Origin: Bacteroidales bacterium UBA1794
GTDB lineage: Bacteria > Bacteroidota > Bacteroidia > Bacteroidales > Bacteroidaceae
Direction of reading: 5' to 3'
Assembly: GCA_002315435.1 (NCBI GenBank)
Contig: DCFW01000014.1
Coordinates: 1 to 53,200, forward strand
DNA: 53,200 nt
The notes under the pieces were generated by a model. It was not told the origin of the DNA. It saw only the letters and a program-made list of their open reading frames with translations, and made no database searches. Shown in pieces: positions 36,446-44,639 of the stretch (positions are counted from its first letter, which is position 1; each line of letters begins with the position of its first letter). A program made the position numbers and the translations under genes.

Positions 36446-37333
36446 TTATATGGTCTTGGCGGCAAATCTCATGAAAAGTTCAGACAAACCTCCCTCTTCG
36501 CCCCGCTTTTGGACAAAGTCGAAGTCACGTTCCATCTTCAGTCCGTCTATGTCCACCACTTTAAATTTGCCGGAATACAACTCGCTGCTTATCGAACGGA
36601 TCGAAACGACTCCCATACAATCTGAATGTTCAAGGAAAAGCTTTATACTTTCAGTACTGCCCAGATAGATCATCACATTCATCGAAGAAAGTTTCAAGTG
36701 GTGTCTTTCCAACTCCTTGACAAAGACATCCAACGTGCCCGAACCGCTTTCACGCAAAGCTAAAGGTACTTGACTGAATCGTTCAATAGAAATCTCGTCC
36801 TCACTCGCTAGTGAATTATGAGCATGAACAATCGGTACGAGTTCGTCCTTTAAAAAGGTGCTGTATTTCAATTGCGGTTGACGAATGATACCTTCAACCA
36901 ATCCTAAATCTATTTTACCTGCCTGCAGCGCAGCTTCTATTTCACGCGAATTGCCGTTAATAAGCAAGACTGAAACAGCCGGATATGCTTTGATGAACTC
37001 AGCCAATACCGGAGGCAATACATACTGAGAAATGGTTGTGCTTGCACCAATACGCAACTCACCGCCATACTTCTGCCTGAGCGAATTCATTTCATAATCC
37101 AGCCGTTGGTAATCATTGAGAATGTCTTCACTACGATCCAACAACAATTGTCCCGCTTTGGTCAATGAGATTTTATTGCCCATGCGGTTAAACAAACTTG
37201 TTTGAAATTCAGATTCCAATTCTTGAATATGACGACTGATTGCGGGCTGACTAATAAATAACTCTTGCGAAGCCTTTGTGAAGCTTAAGTTCAATGCTAC
37301 ACTGCGAAACACTTTTAATCTGAAATCTGTCAT
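36446..37333 (-). CDS. LysR-family transcriptional regulator
   Basis: About 295 residues from ATG 37333; a TTG at 37366 would add 11 residues that do not belong to the family. The N-terminal winged helix-turn-helix is classical: FRSVALNLSFTKASQELFISQPAISRHIQELE. The effector-binding periplasmic-binding-like domain follows (about 90-290: GELRIGASTTISQYVLPPVLAEF). It resembles the CysB/YeiE/CbbR branch. From context it probably controls yeiH, located 86 nt downstream on the same strand. It is divergent from mnmG. Confidence 0.9.
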   Translation of the reverse strand: MTDFRLKVFRSVALNLSFTKASQELFISQPAISRHIQELESEFQTSLFNRMGNKISLTKAGQLLLDRSEDILNDYQRLDYEMNSLRQKYGGELRIGASTTISQYVLPPVLAEFIKAYPAVSVLLINGNSREIEAALQAGKIDLGLVEGIIRQPQLKYSTFLKDELVPIVHAHNSLASEDEISIERFSQVPLALRESGSGTLDVFVKELERHHLKLSSMNVMIYLGSTESIKLFLEHSDCMGVVSIRSISSELYSGKFKVVDIDGLKMERDFDFVQKRGEEGGLSELFMRFAAKTI

Positions 37334-37448
37334 ATTCGAATCTATTGAAAGCTTAATTAATAACAATGAAAATGCCTGTTGTATATCACAAACTTAGTGA
37401 ATAGTTTTTATTTACTGATCTTATTATCAATTATTTTTCTTTATTTTG

Positions 37449-37456
37449 TAAATTTG
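37449..37456 (+). promoter_or_regulatory. -7 promoter element TAAATTTG before mnmG
   Basis: Perfect TAnnTTTG match 24 nt before the mnmG ATG. No TTG at the ideal -33 position. Confidence 0.45.
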
Positions 37457-37479
37457 CAACCGAATAAACAATCAGATAC

Positions 37480-39354
37480 ATGGATTTTAAATATGATGTA
37501 ATTGTAGTCGGTGGTGGGCACGCCGGATGCGAGGCAGCGGCAGCGGCTGCAAACATGGGCGCAAAGACTTGTCTGATAACAATGGATATGAACAAAATCG
37601 CACAGATGAGTTGTAATCCTGCTGTTGGTGGAATAGCCAAAGGACAAATTGTTCGTGAAATCGACGCATTAGGTGGTTTTATGGGATTGGTCACAGATGA
37701 ATGCGCTATACAATTTCGGATGCTCAACAGATCGAAAGGGCCGGCTATGTGGAGCCCTAGAGCTCAATGTGACAGAGGTAAGTACATCTGGACTTGGCGT
37801 TCGATTCTGGAGAACACTCCCAACCTGCATATTTGGCAAGATCAAGTACGCAACATCATTGTTGAAAACGGAGAAGTCACAGGTGTGAAGACTTGCTGGA
37901 ATGTAACTCTTTCCGCCAAATCGGTAGTGATCACTGCCGGAACTTTCTTAAACGGATTAATGCATGTGGGACATAATCAATGGCCTGGCGGACGTACTGC
38001 CGAACCTGCTGTTTATGATCTTACAGAGAGCATCACACAATATGGAATAAATAGTGCCCGAATGAAAACCGGCACTCCTGTGAGAATTGATGGAAGAAGT
38101 ATCCACTACGATGAAATGGAGACACAGGACGGAGAATGTGATTTTCATAAATTCTCCTATATGAACACTCCTCAAAGGACGTTGAAACAACTACCCTGCT
38201 GGACAACGAATACCAATGAAGAGGTGCATAAGATATTGCAGGAGAGTTTGCCTGATTCTCCCTTATTTAATGGGCAAATCAAAAGCATAGGACCGCGCTA
38301 TTGTCCGAGTATTGAAACAAAAATCGTTACATTCCCCGATAAGGATCATCACCCATTATTCCTAGAACCGGAAGGTGAAACCACGCAAGAGTTATATTTG
38401 AATGGTTTTTCTTCTTCGTTGCCCATGGATGTACAAATCAAGGCACTAAAGAAAATACCTGCATTTCGTGATATAGTCATTTATCGACCGGGGTATGCCA
38501 TTGAATACGATTTCTTCGATCCTACTCAATTGAACCATTCGTTGGAATCAAAAGTGATCAAGAACTTATTCTTTGCCGGACAAGTGAACGGAACTACCGG
38601 ATATGAAGAGGCCGGAGGACAAGGAATGATAGCAGGCATCAATGCTGCCATAAAAGTTGGCGGTGGAGAATCCTTTGTTTTGGGCAGAGATGAAGCATAT
38701 ATCGGCGTACTTATTGATGACTTGGTAACAAAAGGTGTAGATGAACCTTATCGTATGTTCACCAGTAGAGCCGAATACCGAATACTATTGCGTCAAGATG
38801 ATGCAGATGTTCGATTAACAGGAAGATCACATGAAATAGGCTTGGCAAAACAAGATAGATATGATCTGCTTTGCAATAAGAAAGAAAATATTGAGAAGAT
38901 TATAGATTTTGCAAAGAACTATTCCATTAAAGCGGATCAGGTAAATGCTGCACTTGAGAATTTAGGAACCACTCCTCTACGACAAGGTTGCAAGTTAATT
39001 GATCTGATTAATCGTCCACAACTTAATCTTAACAGCATTGCAGACATCATTCCTGAATTCAAAAACATTCTGGACAATATAACAGATCGCCACGACGAAA
39101 TAATTGAAGCGGCAGAAATCAGAATTAAGTATGCGGGATACATTGACAGGGAAAAGCAGATCGCAGATAAAATAGAGCGTCTGGAAAACATCAAGATCAG
39201 AGGTAAGTTTGATTACGCAAACCTAAAGGCTATTTCAACGGAAGCTCGTCAGAAACTAATAAAAATAGACCCTGAAACTATAGCTCAGGCAAGTAGGATA
39301 CCAGGCGTATCGCCCAGTGATATCAACGTTTTATTAGTTCTCAGCAGGAAATGA
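37480..39354 (+). CDS. mnmG: MnmG (GidA), tRNA uridine-5-carboxymethylaminomethyl modification enzyme
   Basis: A 624-residue flavoprotein that works with MnmE to modify the wobble uridine of certain tRNAs. The FAD-binding GGGHAGCEAA starts at residue 11. Other family segments: MSCNPAVGGIAKGQIVREIDALGG, QFRMLNRSKGPAMWSPRAQ and GRTAEPAVYDL. Also visible are SIGPRYCPSIETKI, GYEEAGGQGMIAGINAA, and the C-terminal FTSRAEYRILLRQDDADVRLT with ASRIPGVSPSDINVLL. Length is normal. A parS-like palindrome lies 8 nt after its stop; gidA/mnmG is often near chromosome origins in other bacteria. Confidence 0.98.
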   Translation: MDFKYDVIVVGGGHAGCEAAAAAANMGAKTCLITMDMNKIAQMSCNPAVGGIAKGQIVREIDALGGFMGLVTDECAIQFRMLNRSKGPAMWSPRAQCDRGKYIWTWRSILENTPNLHIWQDQVRNIIVENGEVTGVKTCWNVTLSAKSVVITAGTFLNGLMHVGHNQWPGGRTAEPAVYDLTESITQYGINSARMKTGTPVRIDGRSIHYDEMETQDGECDFHKFSYMNTPQRTLKQLPCWTTNTNEEVHKILQESLPDSPLFNGQIKSIGPRYCPSIETKIVTFPDKDHHPLFLEPEGETTQELYLNGFSSSLPMDVQIKALKKIPAFRDIVIYRPGYAIEYDFFDPTQLNHSLESKVIKNLFFAGQVNGTTGYEEAGGQGMIAGINAAIKVGGGESFVLGRDEAYIGVLIDDLVTKGVDEPYRMFTSRAEYRILLRQDDADVRLTGRSHEIGLAKQDRYDLLCNKKENIEKIIDFAKNYSIKADQVNAALENLGTTPLRQGCKLIDLINRPQLNLNSIADIIPEFKNILDNITDRHDEIIEAAEIRIKYAGYIDREKQIADKIERLENIKIRGKFDYANLKAISTEARQKLIKIDPETIAQASRIPGVSPSDINVLLVLSRK

Positions 39355-39361
39355 GAAGGTA

Positions 39362-39377
39362 CGTTTCACGTGAAACA
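39362..39377. other. parS: parS-like ParB-binding palindrome
   Basis: The sequence CGTTTCACGTGAAACA contains the perfect 14-bp palindrome GTTTCACGTGAAAC (39363-39376). It matches the broad bacterial parS consensus TGTTTCACGTGAAACA at 15 of 16 positions. It lies in the 57-nt gap between mnmG and apt. parS sites are bound by ParB and mark the origin region for segregation. The assignment is by sequence match only; no parA or parB gene is in the window. Confidence 0.8.
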
Positions 39378-39411
39378 ATAGAAAGAAGTAAAACCATTTA
39401 ATAAATTGATT

Positions 39412-39936
39412 ATGAGTAAAGAGAGTTTAGCAAAAAGCATAAGAACTATACCGGACTTCCCAAAGAAAGGAATACAGTTCAAGGATGTCACTACTCTATT
39501 CAAAAGCGCAGAATGCCTCAAAGAATTATCAGACATCATGTATGATATGTACAAGGATAAAGGTATAACAAAAGTGGTGGGTATAGAATCAAGGGGATTT
39601 ATTACCGGTCCCATATTAGCAACCAGAATCGGTGCGGGATTTGTTCCGATAAGAAAACCCGATAAACTACCTGCCGATACGATAAGCAAAAGCTACGAGA
39701 AAGAATATGGAACAGATACCATAGAGATTCACAAGGATGCTATAGATGAGAATGACATCATCTTGCTGCATGATGACCTCTTAGCTACAGGTGGCACAAT
39801 GAAAGCTGCATACGACCTTGTAAAGGAATTCCATCCTAAAAAGATCTATACGAACTTCATTATTGAATTGAAAGGATTGAATGGCAGAGATGTATTCCCC
39901 GCAGATGCAAACGTAGATTCAATTCTCTATTTATAA
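39412..39936 (+). CDS. apt: Adenine phosphoribosyltransferase
   Basis: Purine-salvage enzyme converting adenine and PRPP to AMP. From ATG 39412 it has 174 residues; a TTG at 39406 would add two. Signatures: SIRTIPDFPKKGIQFKDVTTLF at the N-terminus, VVGIESRGFITGPILA, GAGFVPIRKPDKLP (substrate loop), and the PRPP-binding motif IILLHDDLLATGGTMKAA. It lies 22 nt before uvrC and begins a run of closely spaced genes to deoC. Confidence 0.96.
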   Translation: MSKESLAKSIRTIPDFPKKGIQFKDVTTLFKSAECLKELSDIMYDMYKDKGITKVVGIESRGFITGPILATRIGAGFVPIRKPDKLPADTISKSYEKEYGTDTIEIHKDAIDENDIILLHDDLLATGGTMKAAYDLVKEFHPKKIYTNFIIELKGLNGRDVFPADANVDSILYL

Positions 39937-39958
39937 TTCTCCAACTTAAAACAGTTCT

Positions 39959-41791
39959 ATGAAAATAGCTGAATATCTTAAAGGTATCATTGATAATCTA
40001 CCTGAAAGTCCGGGATGCTACCAATACTTGAATGATGAAAAGACAATCATTTATGTTGGTAAGGCCAAGAACTTAAAACGCAGGGTATCATCGTATTTTC
40101 ATAAAGAAAACCAACCCATCAAAACCAGGATGCTGGTTAAAAACATCCGAGATATTCGATACATCGTAGTAAGCACTGAAGAAGATGCCTTACTACTCGA
40201 GAATAACTTGATAAAGCGGTATAAGCCACGATATAACGTACTATTGAAAGATGACAAGACCTACCCTTCAATATGCGTTACGAATGAATATTTTCCACGG
40301 GTATTCAAGACAAGAAAGGTTCTGCGTAACGGATCCACTTATTTCGGTCCTTACAGCCATTTGGGGTCAATGAACTTTGTGTTGGATCTGATAAAGAAGC
40401 TATACCAACTACGTACATGCCGTTTGCCACTAACGCCGGATAATATTCGGAATGGTAAGTTCAAGGTGTGTTTGGAATATCATATAGGTAATTGTCTAGG
40501 CCCGTGTGTAGGGAATATAAATCATGATGAGTATGCAAAAGATATCGAAGAGATAAAAGAAATCCTCCGCGGCAATACCAAAGAGTTAGGCAAAACGATG
40601 TACGATGAAATGATGAATTATGCCGTAAAGATGGAATTCGAGAAAGCGGAAACAACCAAAAAGCATTATGAATTACTGGAATCGTATCGTTCAAAATCAC
40701 AGGTGGTAAGCAATCTTATCCACAATATCGATGTATTTTCGATTACAGCAGAAGAGAAAGTAGCCTATATCAACTACTTGCACATCAATAACGGGTGCAT
40801 CAATCAGGCTTTTACGTTCGAATATAAGAAGAAACTGAATGAGACGGAAGAAGAACTGCTTAGCCTCGGTATTGTTGAAATGCGTGAAAGGTATAAAAGT
40901 AACTCTAAAGAGATAATTATTCCCGTTGAAATGGACTTGGAGCTCAGTGGAATTACATTTACAATACCCAAAACAGGCGAGAAGAAGAAACTTCTTAGCT
41001 TGTCGGAAATGAACGTAAAGCAATATAAGATGGATCGTTTAAAGCAAGCTGATAAACTGAATCCGGCACAGAAAATGATGCGTTTATTAAAAGAAATTCA
41101 GGAAGATCTGAAGTTAAATAAGCCTCCTTTAAGGATAGAATGTTTTGATAATTCAAACATATCAGGAAGTGATGCGGTTGCGGGATGCGTAGTATTCACA
41201 GAAGGAAGACCTGCAAAGAAAGAATATAGAAAATACATCATCAAAACAGTTGAAGGACCGGATGATTACGCTTCTATGAAAGAGGTTGTAAGCAGACGTT
41301 ACAAGAGGGCAATCGAAGAAGAATCTCCCCTGCCTGATCTGATTATCACGGATGGTGGTAAAGGACAAATGGAAGTGGTAAGGCAAGTAATTGAAGACGA
41401 ATTAAAGCTGAATATACCGATAGCAGGTCTGGCAAAAGACAATAAACATCGGACAAGTGAGCTTCTCTATGGATCGCCTCCTGTGGTGGTGGGAATGAAG
41501 CAAACAAGCGGACTATTCCATTTATTGACAAGGATACAGGATGAAGTACATAGATATGCCATCGCCTTTCATAGAGACAAAAGGAGCAAACGACAAGTGG
41601 AATCTATACTTGATACAATTAAAGGTATAGGCCCTCAAACGCAAACTCTTTTACTAAAAGAATTCAAAAGTGTCAAAGGGATCATTGCCGCAAATGACGA
41701 GGATATCATCAAATTAATCGGTAAAAGCAAGGGCGAAATAATTATTGACTCACTAAAAAAAGAGCCAATAAAGAATACCAATCAAGAATAA
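39959..41791 (+). CDS. uvrC: UvrABC excinuclease subunit C
   Basis: A 610-residue nucleotide-excision-repair nuclease making the two incisions around a lesion. The N-terminal GIY-YIG domain has PGCYQYLNDEKTIIYVGKAKNLKRR. The cysteine cluster is seen in CRLPLT...KVCLEYHIGNCLGPC. A UVR-type helical segment is near 200-240. The RNase H-like second nuclease domain begins near 385 (IECFDNSNISGSDAVAGCVVF, LIITDGGKGQMEVV, HRYAIAFHRDKRSKR). The C-terminal helix-hairpin-helix ends the protein (TIKGIGPQTQTLLLKEF). Complete and normal in length. 17 nt before dtd. Confidence 0.97.
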   Translation: MKIAEYLKGIIDNLPESPGCYQYLNDEKTIIYVGKAKNLKRRVSSYFHKENQPIKTRMLVKNIRDIRYIVVSTEEDALLLENNLIKRYKPRYNVLLKDDKTYPSICVTNEYFPRVFKTRKVLRNGSTYFGPYSHLGSMNFVLDLIKKLYQLRTCRLPLTPDNIRNGKFKVCLEYHIGNCLGPCVGNINHDEYAKDIEEIKEILRGNTKELGKTMYDEMMNYAVKMEFEKAETTKKHYELLESYRSKSQVVSNLIHNIDVFSITAEEKVAYINYLHINNGCINQAFTFEYKKKLNETEEELLSLGIVEMRERYKSNSKEIIIPVEMDLELSGITFTIPKTGEKKKLLSLSEMNVKQYKMDRLKQADKLNPAQKMMRLLKEIQEDLKLNKPPLRIECFDNSNISGSDAVAGCVVFTEGRPAKKEYRKYIIKTVEGPDDYASMKEVVSRRYKRAIEEESPLPDLIITDGGKGQMEVVRQVIEDELKLNIPIAGLAKDNKHRTSELLYGSPPVVVGMKQTSGLFHLLTRIQDEVHRYAIAFHRDKRSKRQVESILDTIKGIGPQTQTLLLKEFKSVKGIIAANDEDIIKLIGKSKGEIIIDSLKKEPIKNTNQE

Positions 41792-41808
41792 TCACTATTT
41801 TTGCAATC

Positions 41809-42261
41809 ATGAGAGTTGTAATTCAAAGAGTAAAACATGCTTCAGTAACGGTAGAAGGGAGATTGAAATCATCCATACAACAGGGACTCTTAATCCTTGT
41901 AGGCGTAGAAGAAGCTGACGACACCGAAGATATAGAATGGCTAAGCCATAAAGTGGTAAACCTGCGCATCTTTGACGATGAAATGGGTGTTATGAATAAA
42001 TCGGTTAGTGAGGTAAACGGCAATATCATCATTGTGAGCCAATTCACTTTATTTGCTTCAACAAAGAAAGGCAATCGTCCTTCCTATCTGAAAGCCGGCA
42101 AGCATGAAATAACCATACCGCTCTACGAGAAGTTTGTAAAAGCCGTTGAAAAGGAGCTGAACAAGCCTGTTGGAACCGGTGAATTCGGAGCCGATATGAA
42201 AGTAGAACTCCTTAATGACGGTCCTGTAACAATCGTTATTGACACTAAAGATAAAGAATAA
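41809..42261 (+). CDS. dtd: D-aminoacyl-tRNA deacylase
   Basis: A 150-residue editing enzyme that frees tRNAs wrongly charged with D-amino acids. It has the family start MRVVIQRVKHASVTVEG, the catalytic SQFTLFASTKKGNRPS, and the C-terminal Gly-Pro motif in LLNDGPVTIVID, which enforces chiral selection. Its TAA overlaps the next ATG by one base (TAATG). Confidence 0.96.
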   Translation: MRVVIQRVKHASVTVEGRLKSSIQQGLLILVGVEEADDTEDIEWLSHKVVNLRIFDDEMGVMNKSVSEVNGNIIIVSQFTLFASTKKGNRPSYLKAGKHEITIPLYEKFVKAVEKELNKPVGTGEFGADMKVELLNDGPVTIVIDTKDKE

Positions 42262-42593
42262 TGACTATAAAAGAAGCACAGGAAACGGTTGATAGTTGGA
42301 TCAAAACTTACGGCGTGAGATACTTTAATGAACTCACAAATATGGCTATTCTCACTGAAGAAGTAGGAGAATTAGCCAAAGTAATGGCACGTAAATATGG
42401 AGAACAGTCCTTCAAAAGCGGCGAAAAAGATAATCTGGAAGATGAACTTGCAGATGTATTTTGGGTATTACTCTGCATTGCCAATCAAACGGGAACAGAC
42501 CTGACAAGTGCTCTCCAAAAGAATATGGAGAAGAAAACGAATAGAGATAACCAAAGACATATTAACAATCCAAAATTAAAGAATAATGCATAA
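42261..42593 (+). CDS. MazG-like nucleotide pyrophosphohydrolase
   Basis: A 110-residue all-alpha NTP pyrophosphohydrolase. The metal-binding pattern is intact: LTEEVGELAKVMARKYGEQ (EExxE-type) followed by LEDELADVFWVLLCIANQTG (ExxD-type). It resembles single-domain MazG enzymes that dispose of non-canonical or excess nucleotides; the exact substrate is not clear. Translationally coupled to dtd at its start, and it overlaps deoC by 8 nt at its end. Confidence 0.88.
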   Translation: MTIKEAQETVDSWIKTYGVRYFNELTNMAILTEEVGELAKVMARKYGEQSFKSGEKDNLEDELADVFWVLLCIANQTGTDLTSALQKNMEKKTNRDNQRHINNPKLKNNA

Positions 42594-43488
42594 TCACGAA
42601 GTTGGAAAAAGTAAATATGATGCTGCACTAAGTTTGTATAATACAACCCTGAATGATGAAGATGTTCAGGCTGCAGTAAAGAGTATTATTGAGAATAAAG
42701 TAGCTGAAAACAACACTTTAGACGTAAAGAAATTCTTATTCAGTACCATTGAGTTAACATCCCTACATACCGAAGATACGGACGAAAGCATCCTTGCTCT
42801 TACAGAAAAGGTCAATAGTTTTGTGGAGGATTACGGAGAGCTCACAAACGTGGCTACTATCTGTATCTATCCACGATTCACAAAGTTGGTACACGATTCA
42901 CTGGAAGCTGACGACGTAAAGTTAGTAACGGTTTGTGGTGATTTCCCCCACTCTCAAACATACCTTGAAGTGAAAGTTGCAGAAACGGCTTTGTGTATTC
43001 AAGACGGTGCTGATGAGATTGACATTGTATTGCCTGTAGGCAAATTCCTAAGCAATGACTACGAAGGAACTTGCGATGAAATGGAAGAATTGAAAGCTGC
43101 GTGTGGCACTCACCGTATGAAAGTGATACTTGAAACAGGCGGACTGAAAACGGCTTCAAACATCAAGAAAGCATCGATCCTGGCAATGTACTCAGGTACG
43201 GATTTCATAAAGACAAGTACAGGCAAACAAATGCCGGCATCTACACCGGAAGCTGTATACGTTATGTGTCAGGCTATTAAAGAATACTTCGATAAAACGG
43301 GCAGAAAAGTAGGTTTAAAGCCCGCTGGAGGCATTAATACAGTACAAGATGCACTGATACTCTATTCAATCGTAAAAGAGGTTCTGGGAGCAGAATGGAT
43401 CAATAGAGACTTCTTCCGCTTAGGAACCAGTCGTCTTGCCAATCTATTACTATCTGAGATTGTAGGTAAAGATGTAAAATACTTCTAA
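42586..43488 (+). CDS. deoC: Deoxyribose-phosphate aldolase
   Basis: A 300-residue class I aldolase that splits 2-deoxyribose-5-phosphate into acetaldehyde and glyceraldehyde-3-phosphate. Family segments: TNVATICIYPRFTKLV, DGADEIDIVLPVGKFL, MKVILETGGL, the Schiff-base lysine K209 in GTDFIKTSTGK, and VGLKPAGGI. The ATG at 42586 overlaps the MazG-like gene; about 70 extra N-terminal residues compared with the shortest DeoC proteins are usual for this branch. Last gene of the mnmG-to-deoC run, ended by a bidirectional terminator. Confidence 0.95.
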   Translation: MHNHEVGKSKYDAALSLYNTTLNDEDVQAAVKSIIENKVAENNTLDVKKFLFSTIELTSLHTEDTDESILALTEKVNSFVEDYGELTNVATICIYPRFTKLVHDSLEADDVKLVTVCGDFPHSQTYLEVKVAETALCIQDGADEIDIVLPVGKFLSNDYEGTCDEMEELKAACGTHRMKVILETGGLKTASNIKKASILAMYSGTDFIKTSTGKQMPASTPEAVYVMCQAIKEYFDKTGRKVGLKPAGGINTVQDALILYSIVKEVLGAEWINRDFFRLGTSRLANLLLSEIVGKDVKYF

Positions 43489-43496
43489 TAAAAATA

Positions 43497-43534
43497 CCTC
43501 GATGAAATGGGTTATGACTACCATTTCATCGAGG
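43497..43534. terminator. Bidirectional hairpin after deoC
   Basis: CCTCGATGAAATGG (43497-43510) pairs perfectly with 43521-43534 across a 10-nt loop. It separates deoC from the convergent polyprenyl synthetase gene. A-rich on the left, so it terminates best in the minus direction. Confidence 0.8.
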
Positions 43535-43569
43535 CTTATTATATCTCGTTTATTAAGTTTTATCTCTTA

Positions 43570-44550
43570 TTATAAATCTCTATCGACTACATAATCAACA
43601 TATCGTAATATCGATTCCTTATAGATATTATCCGGGAAACGATCCAAAAGATGTTTTGCCTTGTCACAATAGTCATCCATTACTTTAATCGCATATTCCA
43701 TACCGCCATTATTCTTAACGAATTGGATCATTTCATTTATTTGATCATTGGTAGCCTCACCGCTTTTTATCTGTTTCACCAATGCTTCAATGGCTGGATT
43801 ACCTTTACCGAAGTTTAAATACGCATAAATGGCAGGAAGAGTAAACTTACCTTCCCGCATATCATTGCCCGAAGGTTTTCCTACATTCTTACTGTCATAA
43901 TAGTCAAACAAGTCATCACGTATTTGGAAACAAATGCCGATATATTCACCTAATGTTCTGAATGTATCAACGGTTTCACCGTCTGCATCAATTGAAAATG
44001 CAGCGGCAGATGTGCAAGCTGAAAACAATGCAGCTGTCTTTTTCTTAATCACATCAAAGTAAACCTGCTCTGTAATCGTTTCATTTTGTATGTTAGAAAG
44101 CTGTAGCAGCTCGCCTGAAGATAACTCCTGACCAAGACTGGCTATGACATTGATAATCTCCTTATGATTCGTTTGTGATGCTTCAAAAAGGCTGGATGCT
44201 AAGATATAATCACCTGCCAATATAGATACTTTATTATTAAAAATCGCATTTACTGAGGCTTGTCCCCTTCTCTCACCGCTTTCGTCAACAACATCATCAT
44301 GCACTAGACTTGCAGTATGCAACAGCTCCAAGGAAACTGCAGCATGCAAAGTTACATCAGTTAAATCTCCTAATAAACGTGCAATTAACATAATCAAAAT
44401 AGGACGCATCATTTTGCCTTGACGCTTGCGTATATGTACAAGTACTTCATGAAGCAGTTTGTTGTCATCAGACATTGAACTGTTGAACAGTTCTCTAAAA
44501 CGATCAACATCCTGACTCACAGGTTGCTTAATAAGTGATAATTTGTCCAT
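43570..44550 (-). CDS. Polyprenyl diphosphate synthase (trans-isoprenyl)
   Basis: A 326-residue all-alpha prenyl transferase that builds the polyprenyl tail used for quinones. Both aspartate-rich motifs are intact: D85-D86-x-x-D89 in LVHDDVVDESGERRG and D212-D213-x-x-D216 in FQIRDDLFDYYDS. GKMMRPILIMLIARL is the isopentenyl-diphosphate-binding region. Chain length cannot be read from the sequence; octaprenyl or longer (menaquinone in Bacteroides) is likely. Divergent from polA. Confidence 0.92.
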   Translation of the reverse strand: MDKLSLIKQPVSQDVDRFRELFNSSMSDDNKLLHEVLVHIRKRQGKMMRPILIMLIARLLGDLTDVTLHAAVSLELLHTASLVHDDVVDESGERRGQASVNAIFNNKVSILAGDYILASSLFEASQTNHKEIINVIASLGQELSSGELLQLSNIQNETITEQVYFDVIKKKTAALFSACTSAAAFSIDADGETVDTFRTLGEYIGICFQIRDDLFDYYDSKNVGKPSGNDMREGKFTLPAIYAYLNFGKGNPAIEALVKQIKSGEATNDQINEMIQFVKNNGGMEYAIKVMDDYCDKAKHLLDRFPDNIYKESILRYVDYVVDRDL

Positions 44551-44570
44551 AGCAATTATTATTAGTATTA

Positions 44571-44578
44571 CAAAAGTA
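44571..44578 (-). promoter_or_regulatory. -7 promoter element before the polyprenyl synthase gene
   Basis: Minus-strand TACTTTTG, a perfect TAnnTTTG match 20 nt before the start codon. No -33 TTG at ideal spacing. Confidence 0.4.
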
Positions 44579-44639
44579 CTAATAAATGGAGAAATTCAGC
44601 ATTTTTTTGTACTTTTACAAACAAATAATATATTAAATT

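Noticed and set aside
40716..40724. Perfect DnaA box TTATCCACA
   Set aside because: It is a single copy inside the uvrC coding region, with no cluster of boxes and no AT-rich unwinding region, so it gives no evidence for an origin here.
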